The position numbers and the translations under genes were made by a program. Positions 18,260 to 28,034 of a DNA stretch of 64,000 nucleotides are shown here, in pieces. The DNA is from Rhizobium sp. NXC24 (GTDB lineage Bacteria > Pseudomonadota > Alphaproteobacteria > Rhizobiales > Rhizobiaceae), in assembly GCF_002944315.1 (NCBI RefSeq), contig NZ_CP024311.1:3262501-3326500 (forward strand). The letters are read 5' to 3'. Under the pieces are notes generated by a model that worked only from the letters and a program-made list of their open reading frames with translations, was not told where the DNA came from and ran no database searches. Each line of letters begins with the position of its first letter. The first letter of the stretch is position 1.

Positions 18260-20550
18260 AATCCTCCCTACTTACGGTTTCGGCGGCAGTCGTGGTGGCG
18301 GGATTGGTCATCGCGACGAAAGGCCGTGGGAACCTCGAAGAGGGATTGGGGCTGGCCGCGCAAAATCGTCAGGACAGCCAAGTTTCCCAGACCGGAAGCA
18401 TCAAGCCGGTCGATATGGCCTTCAACTCCCCGCCGCTGGATATGAAAACCGTCTCCGATCGTATCCAGGCGACAGCACCTTCCGCAGTTCTGTCCGATAC
18501 TTCGCCCCCTGTCCAAGCGGCATCCGACACACCGGACGCCGTTGCGCAAGCGACGCCTCAATCAGCCACACCGCCGCCCAAAGTCGACGAAAGCGCACTT
18601 CGCTATTTCGCAAGCCACGGCGACAAGGCGAGGCTTCAGGCAGAAATTTCCCGACTTCAGGCGCTTTATCCGGATTGGGTGCCGCCAGCCGATCCGCTGG
18701 CCATCCCGCAAAACAGCGACAAGCAGCTCGAAGCCATGTGGCAGCTCTATTCCGAAGGGCGCTATGCCGAGCTGCGCAAGGCCATCGCGGATCGCCAGGC
18801 GGCGGAAACCGGCTGGCAACCGCCCGCCGACTTGCTGGAACGTCTGGATGTTGCCGAAGCGCGGGCGCGTCTGGTCAACGCCTCCGATCTCAAACAATAT
18901 GCAACCGTGGTCGACATCGGCGCCAACACGCCAAGCCTGCTTACTTGCAGTGACATCGACATTTTATGGCGTGTCGCAGAGGCTTTCATCAAGACCAACA
19001 GGTCTACCCGCGGCCAGGACGCTTACGTCTACATCCTGAAGAATTGCGTCAATCCTCAGGAGAGGCTCGCAACCGTTCAAAAGGCGTCGGCACTGCAGCC
19101 CTATCAGCCCATGCAGGATCTTCTTGCTCTGGAGAAACCCGACGGCAATGGCGGGCGGGAATTTGACAGCATCCGCACGGACCTTGCGCGGCGCTTCGTC
19201 GCCGAGGGCAATGATGATCCGAAACTGTCCGTGGCGCCGGACTATATTTCTCAAGTGGAACGTGCGGCTGAGACCCAGGGTCTCGCGTCCGACGCCCTGC
19301 TGCTCGGTTGGTATCATCTGCGCCACCAAAACAATGGCGAAGCGGAAAAATGGTTTCGCATGGCCCGCGCAAAGGATGATTCCGCTTCGGCATCGCAGGG
19401 ATTGGCCTTGATCCTGATCGACGATCATAAGCCGCAGGAAGCCGAAGACGTCATGTACAGATGGCGGAACGAGTCCAAGGATGCGACAGCAACCTATCTC
19501 GCGGCCACAGCCAATCTGATGGCGCTGCAACCGCCAGCCAATCTCAGCGAAGACGTGCTGAGCCGCATGGCCGCCGAAGTCATCGAGCAAAAATACGTGC
19601 CGACTGCACAGGAATTCGGCTGGTATGCGCGTTCACTGAACCAACCGCAAACCGCGATACGCTGGTTCGAGACCGCATTGCGCTGGAAACCCGACGATGA
19701 GCCGTCCGCCTATGGCCTGGCCATCACCCGCAATCAGTTGAATGACCGGCAGGGTGTCGCTGAAATTCAACGGCTATGGGCGGGCCGTTCGGAGCGCATC
19801 GCCAGGCTCGGCGAGGTCACGCCTCAAGCGCCCATAGGCTATGCACCGCTGCCTTCACCAAATCAAACCACGCCGCAAATGGGGGCTGCTCCAACCAACG
19901 CACAGCCGCTCGCAACCCCTGCGCCGTCCGAAACCAATGTCAACACACGCCAGCGCACGACAGCGCGCGTGGTATATAGCGGGCCTGAGACACAAGTCAC
20001 GACGGTTCGCCGCGGCGCCCGCGGACTGCGAGGTTGCTCCGCGACGATCAATGCCCAGCGCCTCGATCCGGCGGATGCTTTGAACCGCGGCTGGTGCCTC
20101 ATGGACCTCAACCGCCCGATGGAGGCGATCGAAGCCTTCGAGGTCGCGTTGAATAGCCCCGCCGGCAAGGCGCGCGAAGACGCGGCCTATGGGCAAAGCC
20201 TCGCCTATCTGCGCGTGGGGCTCGCCAACAATGCGGCTGTTGCTGCAGCCAAGGCTCCTCTCAGCCGCCAGCGTGCTGCCGAATTGCAGGTTGCCATCCT
20301 CGCCGATCGCGCGCTTACGGCATTTTCCGGCAAACGCTATCAGGAAACCCTGATCTATCTCGATCAACGCGCGCAACTGCAGCAGGAACGCGTCGATCTC
20401 ATGGTTCTGCGCGGCTACTGCTATCTCAATCTCAAAATGTACGACGATGCCGAGCGCATATTCACCGCCGTGGCTGCGACCGGCAACAAGGACGGAAATC
20501 GCGGGCTTAACGATCTGAGGCTCGCCACGCATGCGAAGCCCGGAGACTGA
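18256..20550 (+). CDS. bcsK: cellulose operon TPR protein (BcsK-like)
   Basis: A 764-residue protein with an N-terminal hydrophobic segment (LLTVSAAVVVAGLVIA) and many tetratricopeptide repeats, for example ARLQAEISRLQALYPDW, the WFETALRWKPDDE repeat and the C-terminal YDDAERIFTAVAATGN. It resembles the TPR half of BcsC but has no C-terminal beta-barrel, so it cannot itself be the outer-membrane pore. It is probably a periplasmic scaffold for the synthase. Starts at the ATGA overlap with bcsZ (a GTG two codons earlier is possible). The symbol follows usage for the last gene of bcsN-type operons and is less certain than the others. Confidence 0.75.
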   Translation: MKSSLLTVSAAVVVAGLVIATKGRGNLEEGLGLAAQNRQDSQVSQTGSIKPVDMAFNSPPLDMKTVSDRIQATAPSAVLSDTSPPVQAASDTPDAVAQATPQSATPPPKVDESALRYFASHGDKARLQAEISRLQALYPDWVPPADPLAIPQNSDKQLEAMWQLYSEGRYAELRKAIADRQAAETGWQPPADLLERLDVAEARARLVNASDLKQYATVVDIGANTPSLLTCSDIDILWRVAEAFIKTNRSTRGQDAYVYILKNCVNPQERLATVQKASALQPYQPMQDLLALEKPDGNGGREFDSIRTDLARRFVAEGNDDPKLSVAPDYISQVERAAETQGLASDALLLGWYHLRHQNNGEAEKWFRMARAKDDSASASQGLALILIDDHKPQEAEDVMYRWRNESKDATATYLAATANLMALQPPANLSEDVLSRMAAEVIEQKYVPTAQEFGWYARSLNQPQTAIRWFETALRWKPDDEPSAYGLAITRNQLNDRQGVAEIQRLWAGRSERIARLGEVTPQAPIGYAPLPSPNQTTPQMGAAPTNAQPLATPAPSETNVNTRQRTTARVVYSGPETQVTTVRRGARGLRGCSATINAQRLDPADALNRGWCLMDLNRPMEAIEAFEVALNSPAGKAREDAAYGQSLAYLRVGLANNAAVAAAKAPLSRQRAAELQVAILADRALTAFSGKRYQETLIYLDQRAQLQQERVDLMVLRGYCYLNLKMYDDAERIFTAVAATGNKDGNRGLNDLRLATHAKPGD

Positions 20551-20581
20551 TTTTGGCAGCACAAGTTTGGCCAAACGATAG

Positions 20582-20623
20582 AGGGGTTCAGCATTTCCGT
20601 GGAAAGCTGAACCCCTCCTGTTT
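20582..20623 (+). terminator. terminator of the cellulose operon
   Basis: AGGGGTTCAGC (20582-20592) pairs perfectly over 11 bases with GCTGAACCCCT (20606-20616), followed by CCTGTTT, 31 bases after the last cellulose gene. The DJ-1 gene converges from the other side, so it may work for both. Confidence 0.85.
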
Positions 20624-20645
20624 GCCTCGTCGGTTCAGTCTGCGG

Positions 20646-21320
20646 TCAAAGCAGCTTCAACAGCGCTTGAGCGGCAGCCGTTGATGATGCCGGATTCTGA
20701 CCGGTTACCAGCCTGCCATCGGTGATGGCAAAGCTCTGCCAGTCGGCGACCTTCTCATACCTGCCGCCAAGGCGCTTCAGTTCATCCTCCACGAGGAAAG
20801 GAACAACGGAGGTAAGATGGACTGCCTCCTCTTCGCTGTTCGCAAACCCCGTGACGCGCTTGCCCTTGACCAGAGGCTGCCCCTGATATTGTACGTGATG
20901 GAGGACTCCGGGTGCGTGGCAGACGGCGGCAACCGGCTTGCCCGAATTGTAAAAATCCTCGATCAGGGAAATGGATTTCCTGTCTTCCGCCAGATCCCAC
21001 ATGGGACCGTGACCGCCGGGATAAAAAACGGTATCGAAGTCGGCAGCGTTGACGGTCGCGAGCTTTACGGTATTGGCCAGCACGGCTTGCGCGTCCTTAT
21101 CGGACTTAAAGCGTGTCATCGCTGGAGTTTGATTTTCAGGCTCGTCGCTTTTGGGATCGATCGGCGGCTGTCCACCCTTGGGGGATGCGACCGTGATCTC
21201 AGCCCCGGCGTCCTTGAAGACGTAATAAGGGGCCGCAAACTCTTCCAGCCAGAAGCCGGTCTTTCTTCCCGTATTGCCAAGCTGATCATGGGAGGTCAGC
21301 ACAATCAAAATCTTGCTCAT
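20646..21320 (-). CDS. DJ-1/PfpI family protein (type 1 glutamine amidotransferase-like)
   Basis: A 224-residue class I glutamine-amidotransferase-like protein. The nucleophile elbow AVCHAPG places the reactive Cys at 134 next to His135, and WLEEFAAPY supplies the conserved Glu near 26. This matches the Hsp31/DJ-1 subgroup known for glyoxalase III-like or chaperone activity. The ATG at 21320 is chosen because GGAG lies 8 bases upstream; an in-frame ATG two codons earlier is possible. It is a single-gene unit. Confidence 0.88.
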   Translation of the reverse strand: MSKILIVLTSHDQLGNTGRKTGFWLEEFAAPYYVFKDAGAEITVASPKGGQPPIDPKSDEPENQTPAMTRFKSDKDAQAVLANTVKLATVNAADFDTVFYPGGHGPMWDLAEDRKSISLIEDFYNSGKPVAAVCHAPGVLHHVQYQGQPLVKGKRVTGFANSEEEAVHLTSVVPFLVEDELKRLGGRYEKVADWQSFAITDGRLVTGQNPASSTAAAQALLKLL

Positions 21321-21690
21321 CGGCATTACTCCTGAATTGGATTTTACCGGACACCCCAGCATTCCGCCGGCGTGCGAAAGCATGCGTAATATGCATCGGT
21401 TCGATATGTCGACAGCCGCCGGAACTGTAGAATCATCAAGACGGCCAACTGCGAAAGGACGGCCACGAGCGTCGATCTCGGCCGGATTCTGATGTCACCG
21501 CCAGGCACGGGTTTCTACCGCCTTGCCCGACAAGCACCTGCACTTTACCAAGCAAAGCGCTTCCGTGCTTCCTGAAAATTCAGATTCTTGCGCTCAAGAG
21601 ACATTGAGACGGGCGACACAGAGAGCGTCGCCCGTCATCTCAGCCGTTGTTGCCATCAACCATCCGCCGTCAACGATGCAAGCCTGAAGC
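21321..21690. other. intergenic region between DJ-1 and tautomerase genes
   Basis: These 370 bases contain the upstream region of the DJ-1 gene and the hairpin at 21608-21636. No convincing reading frame or RNA gene was seen. Confidence 0.5.
21608..21636 (-). terminator. hairpin after the tautomerase gene
   Basis: GACGGGCGAC (21608-21617) pairs perfectly with GTCGCCCGTC (21627-21636) around a 9-base loop, 55 bases beyond the tautomerase stop. The following minus-strand sequence is only moderately T-rich, so terminator activity is likely but not certain. Confidence 0.55.
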
Positions 21691-21933
21691 TCAGGCTTTT
21701 GCCGCCGCTGCGGCGCGCTGCTTTCGATATTGGACCGTCGGAAGGCCGCCCCAGCCCCAATTGTCCAGATCCACCTCCTCGATCACCACATAGGTGGATT
21801 CCAGAGGTTTGTTCAGCACATCAAGCAACACTTGGCTGACACCGGCAATGATGGCGGCTTTCTCTTCCGCGGTGACCGAATTCCGGTCGGGGTTCGTTCC
21901 CTCACGAGTAACCTGTACGGTAACGATCGGCAT
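21691..21933 (-). CDS. 4-oxalocrotonate tautomerase family protein
   Basis: An 80-residue small tautomerase. Pro2 (MPIVTVQV) becomes the catalytic N-terminal proline, and the DNWGWGGLP motif marks a known subgroup of the family. Such proteins are hexamers or trimers catalysing proton transfers on enol or unsaturated acids. It follows the SDR gene by 56 bases on the same strand, with a LysR gene further upstream, so the three may form one regulated unit. Confidence 0.88.
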   Translation of the reverse strand: MPIVTVQVTREGTNPDRNSVTAEEKAAIIAGVSQVLLDVLNKPLESTYVVIEEVDLDNWGWGGLPTVQYRKQRAAAAAKA

Positions 21934-21989
21934 GACTGTTTCCTTTCAAGATTTGGATTCGAGGACTTAATTGCCTTGGCGCTGCAATT

Positions 21990-22703
21990 TCACCAGCGGC
22001 CAGCGTTTTGGCCGCCATCGACGTGGAGGATTTCACCGGTTACAAAATTCGCCGTCTCAAGATAGAGAACCGCATCGACGATATCGCGGATCTCGCCCAT
22101 CCGGCCGACGGGATGAAGACTCGAAAGCGCCTCGTGCGTTTCCGGCGCATGCATCGGCGTTTTGATGATCCCTGGCGATACCGCGTTCACGCGGACGCCG
22201 GTTTTCGCGAATTCTATCGCCAGTTCCTGAGTGACCGAGTTGAGGCCGCCCTTGGTCAAGGAGGCGAGCGCTGCCGGCACGCCGGCGATCGGCTGATTGA
22301 CTATGCTCGTGGTGATGTTGACGATATGGCCCGAGCGTTGCTTCAGCATCTCCGCAGCAACGCGCTGCGTGATGTGAAAGAAGCCGGCGACGTTCACGCT
22401 CATGTTATGATCGAAGTCCTGCTGAGTGAACTCGATGAACGGCTTGGCAAGGAAGACGCCGGCGTTGTTGACCAGCGTATCGATGCGGCCGAAGTGCTCA
22501 AGTGCTTCGCGAACTACCCGTTCCGCGGTTTCCGGGTCGGCGATATCGCCAGCCACGGTATGTACACCTGCGTCAGAGTTGGCCTTGATCGACCGGGAGG
22601 TTGCGACGACACGATAGTTGCGATCACGGTAGGCTCGAACGAGCCCCTCGCCGATCCCTTGCGAGGCTCCGGTGATGATGGCGACCTTCTGTTGACTGCT
22701 CAT
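21990..22703 (-). CDS. SDR family oxidoreductase, catalytic Tyr replaced
   Basis: A 237-residue short-chain dehydrogenase/reductase. The nucleotide-binding TGASQGIG (11-18), NNAG (79-82) and the catalytic Lys151 are present, and Ser133 is in the expected NITTS strand. At the position four before the lysine, where the catalytic Tyr stands in YxxxK, there is Ala147 (ALASLTK). The C-terminal TGEILHVDGGQNAG is normal. It is thus either a non-catalytic SDR or a variant using another residue. It sits between a tautomerase gene and a LysR gene on the same strand. Confidence 0.88.
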   Translation of the reverse strand: MSSQQKVAIITGASQGIGEGLVRAYRDRNYRVVATSRSIKANSDAGVHTVAGDIADPETAERVVREALEHFGRIDTLVNNAGVFLAKPFIEFTQQDFDHNMSVNVAGFFHITQRVAAEMLKQRSGHIVNITTSIVNQPIAGVPAALASLTKGGLNSVTQELAIEFAKTGVRVNAVSPGIIKTPMHAPETHEALSSLHPVGRMGEIRDIVDAVLYLETANFVTGEILHVDGGQNAGRW

Positions 22704-22845
22704 GATGTGTGCATCCTTTTCAAGTGCAGCGGCCGGGGTTTCGGGCCGCCCAACGCCGTCGGCGTCGGTGCTATTGATTTAGATGCATCCGTCATTCGGG
22801 AGAATTGCCGACCTTTGACAGACACTCCTCCGTATATCGGCACAA

Positions 22846-23778
22846 TCAAGGCAAAGAGCCTGCTTCCGTCGCTATGCGATTGAGCTCGACGCGCAGACGA
22901 GGGACGGCGTGATCGACAAAGGCGCGAACCTTTGGCACGGACATGCGGCCCGGTGGCGCGAGCAAATGGACCGGAAGCGCGGGATGCTCGGCGTCGGGGA
23001 GCACAATCTTGAGCCGGCCGTCCCGGACATATTCTGCGACGTGATAGGAATAAAGCCGCGTCAATCCAATGCCGGCTACCGCCGATGCCGCCGCGGCGCG
23101 AACGCTGTTGACGATATACCGAGGCGTGAAATGAACCGTCCGCGGAACTGGCGATCCTTTCGCCGGCGTGAAGCTCCAGGAATCGAGGCCGAAATTGCTG
23201 AAGGCCACGATCTGATGTTTAGCGAGATCGGACGGCTCGACGATATCCGGATTGCCGGCAAGATAGCGTGGAGATGCGACGACGACGCGCCTCACATCGC
23301 CGCCGATGCGGGTCGAGATATGAGACGAATCCGTCAAATTGCCGATGCGGAGCGCAAGATCGACGCCCTCGTCGACAAGATTGACGAAGCGATCCAGCAT
23401 CAGAAACCGAACGGAGACGCTGGGGTGAAGCTCGAGGAAATCATCCAGAATCGGCCTCAGCACCTCTTCGCCAAGGATTGGCGGCGCCGAGATGGTCAGA
23501 GTGCCGCGCGGTGACGAACGCTCGCCTCCCGCCACCATGTCGGCTTCCTCCAGCTCGACGAGTACCCGCCGGCATGCGGCCACATAGCGTTGACCGGCCT
23601 CGCTCAGCTTGAGCGTGCGAGTTGTCCGATGGAGCAGCTCGACGCCGACATGGGCCTCCAGCGAACTCAGGGCCCTACTGATCGCGGTCGGCGATCGTTT
23701 CAGCTTGCGCGCCGCGCCGGCAAGGCTGCCCTCGTCGATCGCCGTGACGAAGACCCTCATTGCGTCGATCCGATCCAT
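22846..23778 (-). CDS. LysR-family transcriptional regulator
   Basis: A 310-residue LysR protein of the CrgA/DsdC-like subgroup starting MDRIDAMRVFVTAIDEGSLA. The helix-turn-helix is AARKLKRSPTAISRALSSLE, followed by the effector-binding domain. The ATG at 23778 fits the normal family start; the frame is open further upstream without family similarity. It lies 142 bases upstream of the SDR gene in the same direction, so it probably controls the SDR-tautomerase pair. Confidence 0.9.
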   Translation of the reverse strand: MDRIDAMRVFVTAIDEGSLAGAARKLKRSPTAISRALSSLEAHVGVELLHRTTRTLKLSEAGQRYVAACRRVLVELEEADMVAGGERSSPRGTLTISAPPILGEEVLRPILDDFLELHPSVSVRFLMLDRFVNLVDEGVDLALRIGNLTDSSHISTRIGGDVRRVVVASPRYLAGNPDIVEPSDLAKHQIVAFSNFGLDSWSFTPAKGSPVPRTVHFTPRYIVNSVRAAAASAVAGIGLTRLYSYHVAEYVRDGRLKIVLPDAEHPALPVHLLAPPGRMSVPKVRAFVDHAVPRLRVELNRIATEAGSLP

Positions 23779-24083
23779 TCTAAGGCTCCGCGGAATTGTG
23801 GTTCGTGACGGACACTTTTCGTCGGATTTTCGCCTGGCGTAAATATGCACCTTCCGGAGCGCCCGAAAGCAATCCAAAGTATCGGCGACGCCATCGTACC
23901 GACCCGCATCGCCCGTGCCTGGGTCGAGCTGATGATGGCGCGGGTGTTCGATGGAAAAAGTGTTTTCGGCCAAACTCAGAACGGCGTTTGGTCCCATTCA
24001 AACCCAGAGAAGATCAGCGGCCGGTTCCATCGAAGCGGAACCGACCGCTTCGGCGCTCTTCTTTTGGATCGGCGGAGGTGAGG
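23779..24083. other. intergenic region between LysR and DUF882 genes
   Basis: About 305 bases with the promoter side of the LysR gene on the left and the 3' side of the DUF882 gene on the right, including the hairpin at 24017-24048. Small open frames here show no protein character. Confidence 0.45.
24017..24048 (-). terminator. probable terminator of the DUF882 gene
   Basis: GCGGCCGGTTCC (24017-24028) pairs with GGAACCGACCGC (24037-24048) with a single mismatch and an 8-base loop, 36 bases beyond the DUF882 stop. The minus-strand tail has only scattered T residues, so it may be a weak or factor-assisted terminator. Confidence 0.5.
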
Positions 24084-26054
24084 CTATTCGACCGAATTGA
24101 ACTTCTTTACCTGGAGGAAGTTCACGGCCGAACCGCTGAAGCGTTCCGGATCGATCGATGCCGTCTGCACCTTGAAGCCTTCGGTATAGACGGCGGTCGG
24201 CTGCGCGCGCAGCGTCGGGCTGACGAAGCGCGGTGCCTTGACCGGGCGGTTGACGATTTCGACACGGGCATTGGCGATCGCCCACTGCGAAATCATCTTC
24301 TCGGTCAGCTTCGGCTCGGTGGTCACGGTCGCACGGCCGGCATCGGCCACTGCGGCATCCTGCCTATTCGGCCGGCCGCCCTTGGTCGCGATACCGGCAG
24401 CAATCGGACGCTCCTGCGACAGCGCCGGTTCGAAGCTATCATTGAAGCGGCCACTGCTGACCTTGATCTCATTGGTGGTCGGCGCAAGTGCCGCGACCTG
24501 CATCGGCATCTGCTGTCCCGGCCGCTTCTGCGGCGAGACCGCAGCGATCGCCCGGACGGCGTCACTGTCGCCAACGGCATTGGCCGGCGCCGCGGTATCC
24601 GCAGCAGTCTTCACCGGCATCTCATCCTTGGATGCGGCATTGTTGGCGGCCACATTGACCGGAACATCAGCATTAACCGGAACGCCAGCATTTACATCCG
24701 CTTGATCGACGCGATGCTGTTCGAGAGCTGCCACGATCGACGGCGAGAGCGTGCCTTCATCGGCCGCATCATCGATCGCGTCCGGATCGGCATCGGCGGA
24801 AGCAAGCAGGTTTTCGGCGATTTCCGGACGCTCAACCGGAACCGGCACGCCCGCGGTCTGGTCTGACTCTGCCGAAGCTAGCTCGGCATCACCGGGCGAA
24901 CGACGGTCAAGTAGCGACGGAACCGGAACGTGATAGGTGCGAAGATCCGCATATTGCTGCTGGTCGTTCGCATCCGGCATGGCTGCGGCAAGCGCATCCT
25001 GAGCGGCGTTATGCGGCGGCGACATCAGAGCCGAAGCCACTTCGCTGCCCGCCGGCTGATTGCCGAAGGCTGGCCGAACCTGCGGAACGGGCGCGTTTAT
25101 GCTTGCAACCTGGGTTTCGGGCTGGCTGTCATCGCCGCCGTCATCCGTCGCCGCAGGAGCGGATTGGCCCTTCTTGGCAACGACCGTGGTCGGCGCTGCC
25201 GTTGCCGGTGCGCCTTCATCCGCATTGTCCTCTTCCTCGTCGGCACCGCCGCCAAACAGTCTGGCGAAGAAGCCACGACGCGGAGACGAAGCACTGGCGA
25301 TCTGGATATCGTCGGAAGACATGCGGCGCTTATAGTCGGCAACCGCTTCCTGATAGCCCGGCAACGGCCGACCGTCGGCCGGAATATGCATCGTCTTGCC
25401 ATCGGGGAAGAGACGGACGAGATCCTGGCGATCCATGCGCGGCCAGGCGCGCACGCCGCCGACGTCCATGTGAACGAAGGGCGAGCCGGATGTCGGATAA
25501 TAGCCGACGCCGCCGACCTGCAGCTTCATGCCGATCTCGCGCAGCTTGGTGAGCTTGACGTCCGGAATATAGAAATCCATCGCGTTGCCGAGCATATGCT
25601 GGCTCTTCTTCGCGACGCCCGTATGGGCCGAACGCGTGCGCAGCATCTCGTTGGTTCCCGGCGAGCGGAAGCCGCAGACGACATAGATGAATTCATGCGA
25701 ACCGCTTTCGCGGTAGACTTCCCAGATCAGGTCGAACAAGCGCGGGTTCATCTTGGTCGGCTGGTTTTTACGCCAGTCGCGCAGGATGCGGTTCAGTTTC
25801 TCCAAACCGTCCGGATCGAATTTTCCATTGCGCTTGTAGGTGATAACAGCCTTTTCGCCTGTATGGACGTAATAGATCTTGAGGCTGCGGGTTTCGCCGC
25901 CTGCCTGGGAGGGGGTTCCAACGAAAACCGGAGTGGAAACAGCCATCGCAAGAAGACCAACGGCTACGACCTTGGCCACCTTACGAAATATCTCAGAGCA
26001 CGCAAAGAGCCTGCTCAAGCTATTAAGCTTGGTATTTCCAATCAGATTCGGCAA
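24084..26054 (-). CDS. DUF882 (YcbK-type) murein peptidase-like protein with long disordered tail
   Basis: A 656-residue exported protein. A signal/anchor (VAVGLLAMAVSTPVF) is followed by a DUF882/peptidase M15-like domain (about 55-240): VVCGFRSPGTNEM, KKSQHMLGNAMDFYI and HMDVGGVRAWPRMD give the His/Asp/His zinc set typical of D,D-carboxy/endopeptidases such as MepK. The remaining ~400 residues are Ala/Pro/Asp/Val-rich and low in complexity, apart from a conserved-looking C-terminal 100. TTG at 26054 is preceded by CGGGGAT, supporting that start. The family normally has about 180-550 residues, so the tail is unusually long. Confidence 0.8.
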   Translation of the reverse strand: MPNLIGNTKLNSLSRLFACSEIFRKVAKVVAVGLLAMAVSTPVFVGTPSQAGGETRSLKIYYVHTGEKAVITYKRNGKFDPDGLEKLNRILRDWRKNQPTKMNPRLFDLIWEVYRESGSHEFIYVVCGFRSPGTNEMLRTRSAHTGVAKKSQHMLGNAMDFYIPDVKLTKLREIGMKLQVGGVGYYPTSGSPFVHMDVGGVRAWPRMDRQDLVRLFPDGKTMHIPADGRPLPGYQEAVADYKRRMSSDDIQIASASSPRRGFFARLFGGGADEEEDNADEGAPATAAPTTVVAKKGQSAPAATDDGGDDSQPETQVASINAPVPQVRPAFGNQPAGSEVASALMSPPHNAAQDALAAAMPDANDQQQYADLRTYHVPVPSLLDRRSPGDAELASAESDQTAGVPVPVERPEIAENLLASADADPDAIDDAADEGTLSPSIVAALEQHRVDQADVNAGVPVNADVPVNVAANNAASKDEMPVKTAADTAAPANAVGDSDAVRAIAAVSPQKRPGQQMPMQVAALAPTTNEIKVSSGRFNDSFEPALSQERPIAAGIATKGGRPNRQDAAVADAGRATVTTEPKLTEKMISQWAIANARVEIVNRPVKAPRFVSPTLRAQPTAVYTEGFKVQTASIDPERFSGSAVNFLQVKKFNSVE

Positions 26055-26228
26055 TTCGATCCCCGTCCGACAGACAATGTCGCATCGTGTTCCAAATGGC
26101 TGTCAATTGCGGTGACACGATGGCAAAAATGCCACACATGGTCGCCCTCTTCATACATGGTGAACGATGCACTAACAAGTGCTTTACGACAGGTAACAAA
26201 ATATGCTTGCCTAAACGTTAATATACGC

Positions 26229-27812
26229 TCAGGCCGCATGTTTCTGCGGGTCATCCGGGTCTATTCCATAGTCCTTCAACTTGCGATAGAGAGTCGACCG
26301 CCCGATTCCGAGCTTCCTTGCCACTTGACTCATTTGTCCTCGATAGAATTTGAGAGCGAATCGAATGAGCTCTTCCTCAACATCTGCGAGCTTTCTGACG
26401 TCACCGGATGGGTCCGTACTGACGATGACATTGTCTGCCGCCGAAACAGACGGTGTTTCGACGACCGATAGCGGCGGGGTTGTAACCGCATCCGAGGAAC
26501 TGACACGCATCCCGCGCTCAAACCTCTCGCCGGTCTCCACGCCGATGCTGAAAGCCTCGGAATTATCCACAACTAAGGTCGGATGCTCGGCAGTGAAATA
26601 GCCGGGCAACTGTGCCGCAATCTGCGGAAAATCGGCTTCGACCAATTCCGAACCCTCGGACAGCACGACAGCGCGGAAGATCGCGTTTTCGAGCTGGCGA
26701 ATATTGCCCGGCCAGTCATAGGCCGTCAGCAACGCCAAGGCGCCCGGACTGATCGAAAGCGAATGGCCGAGTTTCTGTTCGAGCGCAAATCGGTCGGCAA
26801 AGGCACGAGCAAGATACGGAATATCTTCCTTGCGACGACGCAGCGCCGGCATGGTGATTGGGAAAACGTTGAGGCGATAGTAGAGGTCTTCACGGAACCG
26901 GCCGGCCTTCACCTCCTCGATCAGGTCCTTGTTGGTGGCCGAGATCAGCCGGACATTGACCTTCTGCGCAACGCGGGCGCCGACCGTCTCGATCTCCCCT
27001 TGCTGTACAGCGCGCAGGAGCTTGACCTGCACCTCCAGCGGCAGATCGCCGACTTCGTCGAGGAACAGCGTGCCGCCGTCCGCCTCCATAAACTTGCCGA
27101 CATGCCGCTCGGCAGCGCCCGTGAAGGCGCCCTTCTCATGGCCGAAGAGAATGCTCTCCACGAGGTTGTGCGGAATGGCACCGCAGTTGACCGTCACGAA
27201 GGGCTTGCCAGCGCGGTCGCTGGCGGCCTGGATGGCACGCGCCACCAGCTCCTTGCCGACGCCGGATTCGCCCTCGAGCACCACGGGGATGTTCGATTGC
27301 GCTGCTCGCTGGGCAAGATCGATCACCCGCATCATCGCCGGACTTGCAGAAACGATGTCGTCGAAACTGATCGCGCTGGTGCGCGACCTGCGTCCGGCGC
27401 GAGCCCTGGCCTCGCGTTGATCGAGCTTCAGCGCATTGGCGATCGAAGCCGCTATCCGCTCCGGCGATACCGGTTTGACGACGAAATCGAAGGCGCCGGC
27501 CCGCATGGCCTGCACCACGGTCTCGATACCGCCCTGCCCGGTCTGCACGATGACGGGCACCTCGGTGCCCATATCGCGCAGTGCGCTCAGAAACTCGATG
27601 CCGTTCATCTCCGGCATCATGAGATCGAGTACGATCACATTGATCTGATCGCTGTTGCGCTTCAGTATCTCAAGGCCAAAACGGCCATTCTCCGCCAGAT
27701 GAGCAACGTGTCCGTGCCGCTCGATAGCGTTTTTCAGCAGACGGCGTTGAATCGGATCATCCTCAACAACGAGAATCTGCGCGCCCCCCTTGGCGCTATT
27801 AAATACGGTCAT
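26229..27812 (-). CDS. sigma-54-dependent response regulator (NtrC family)
   Basis: A 527-residue transcription activator with three domains: an N-terminal receiver with phospho-acceptor Asp63 ([13 protein letters not shown]), a central AAA+ domain (about 150-390) with Walker A GESGVGKE and the sigma-54 contact loop GAFTGA (228-233), and a C-terminal Fis-type helix-turn-helix ([20 protein letters not shown]). A linker rich in Ser/Val/Thr separates the last two. No histidine kinase gene is adjacent, so it is an orphan regulator here. ATG 27812 has a GAGG ribosome site. Confidence 0.93.
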   Translation of the reverse strand: MTVFNSAKGGAQILVVEDDPIQRRLLKNAIERHGHVAHLAENGRFGLEILKRNSDQINVIVLDLMMPEMNGIEFLSALRDMGTEVPVIVQTGQGGIETVVQAMRAGAFDFVVKPVSPERIAASIANALKLDQREARARAGRRSRTSAISFDDIVSASPAMMRVIDLAQRAAQSNIPVVLEGESGVGKELVARAIQAASDRAGKPFVTVNCGAIPHNLVESILFGHEKGAFTGAAERHVGKFMEADGGTLFLDEVGDLPLEVQVKLLRAVQQGEIETVGARVAQKVNVRLISATNKDLIEEVKAGRFREDLYYRLNVFPITMPALRRRKEDIPYLARAFADRFALEQKLGHSLSISPGALALLTAYDWPGNIRQLENAIFRAVVLSEGSELVEADFPQIAAQLPGYFTAEHPTLVVDNSEAFSIGVETGERFERGMRVSSSDAVTTPPLSVVETPSVSAADNVIVSTDPSGDVRKLADVEEELIRFALKFYRGQMSQVARKLGIGRSTLYRKLKDYGIDPDDPQKHAA

Positions 27813-28034
27813 TGGTGCCTCACTTCATGCGAAACCTGATGAGGACCTTCGCAGAAAGGCTTGAACACGAAGTTTTGCCAAAGCATCGTATTTTAATCAT
27901 TATGACGAATGTAACGGTGCCTATGAATTCGGTTGTCCGATCTCGAGGAAATCGCCCTTGCCGCGGCCTTTTCAGCCGAATAGACACGGAGAGACCGGAC
28001 TGTTCCGCAAAGAAAAGCAGAGGAAATACCGCCC

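Noticed and set aside
24930..27839. Plus-strand open frames of 513 and 418 codons
   Set aside because: Both are antisense to the DUF882 and response regulator genes, whose motifs are unambiguous.
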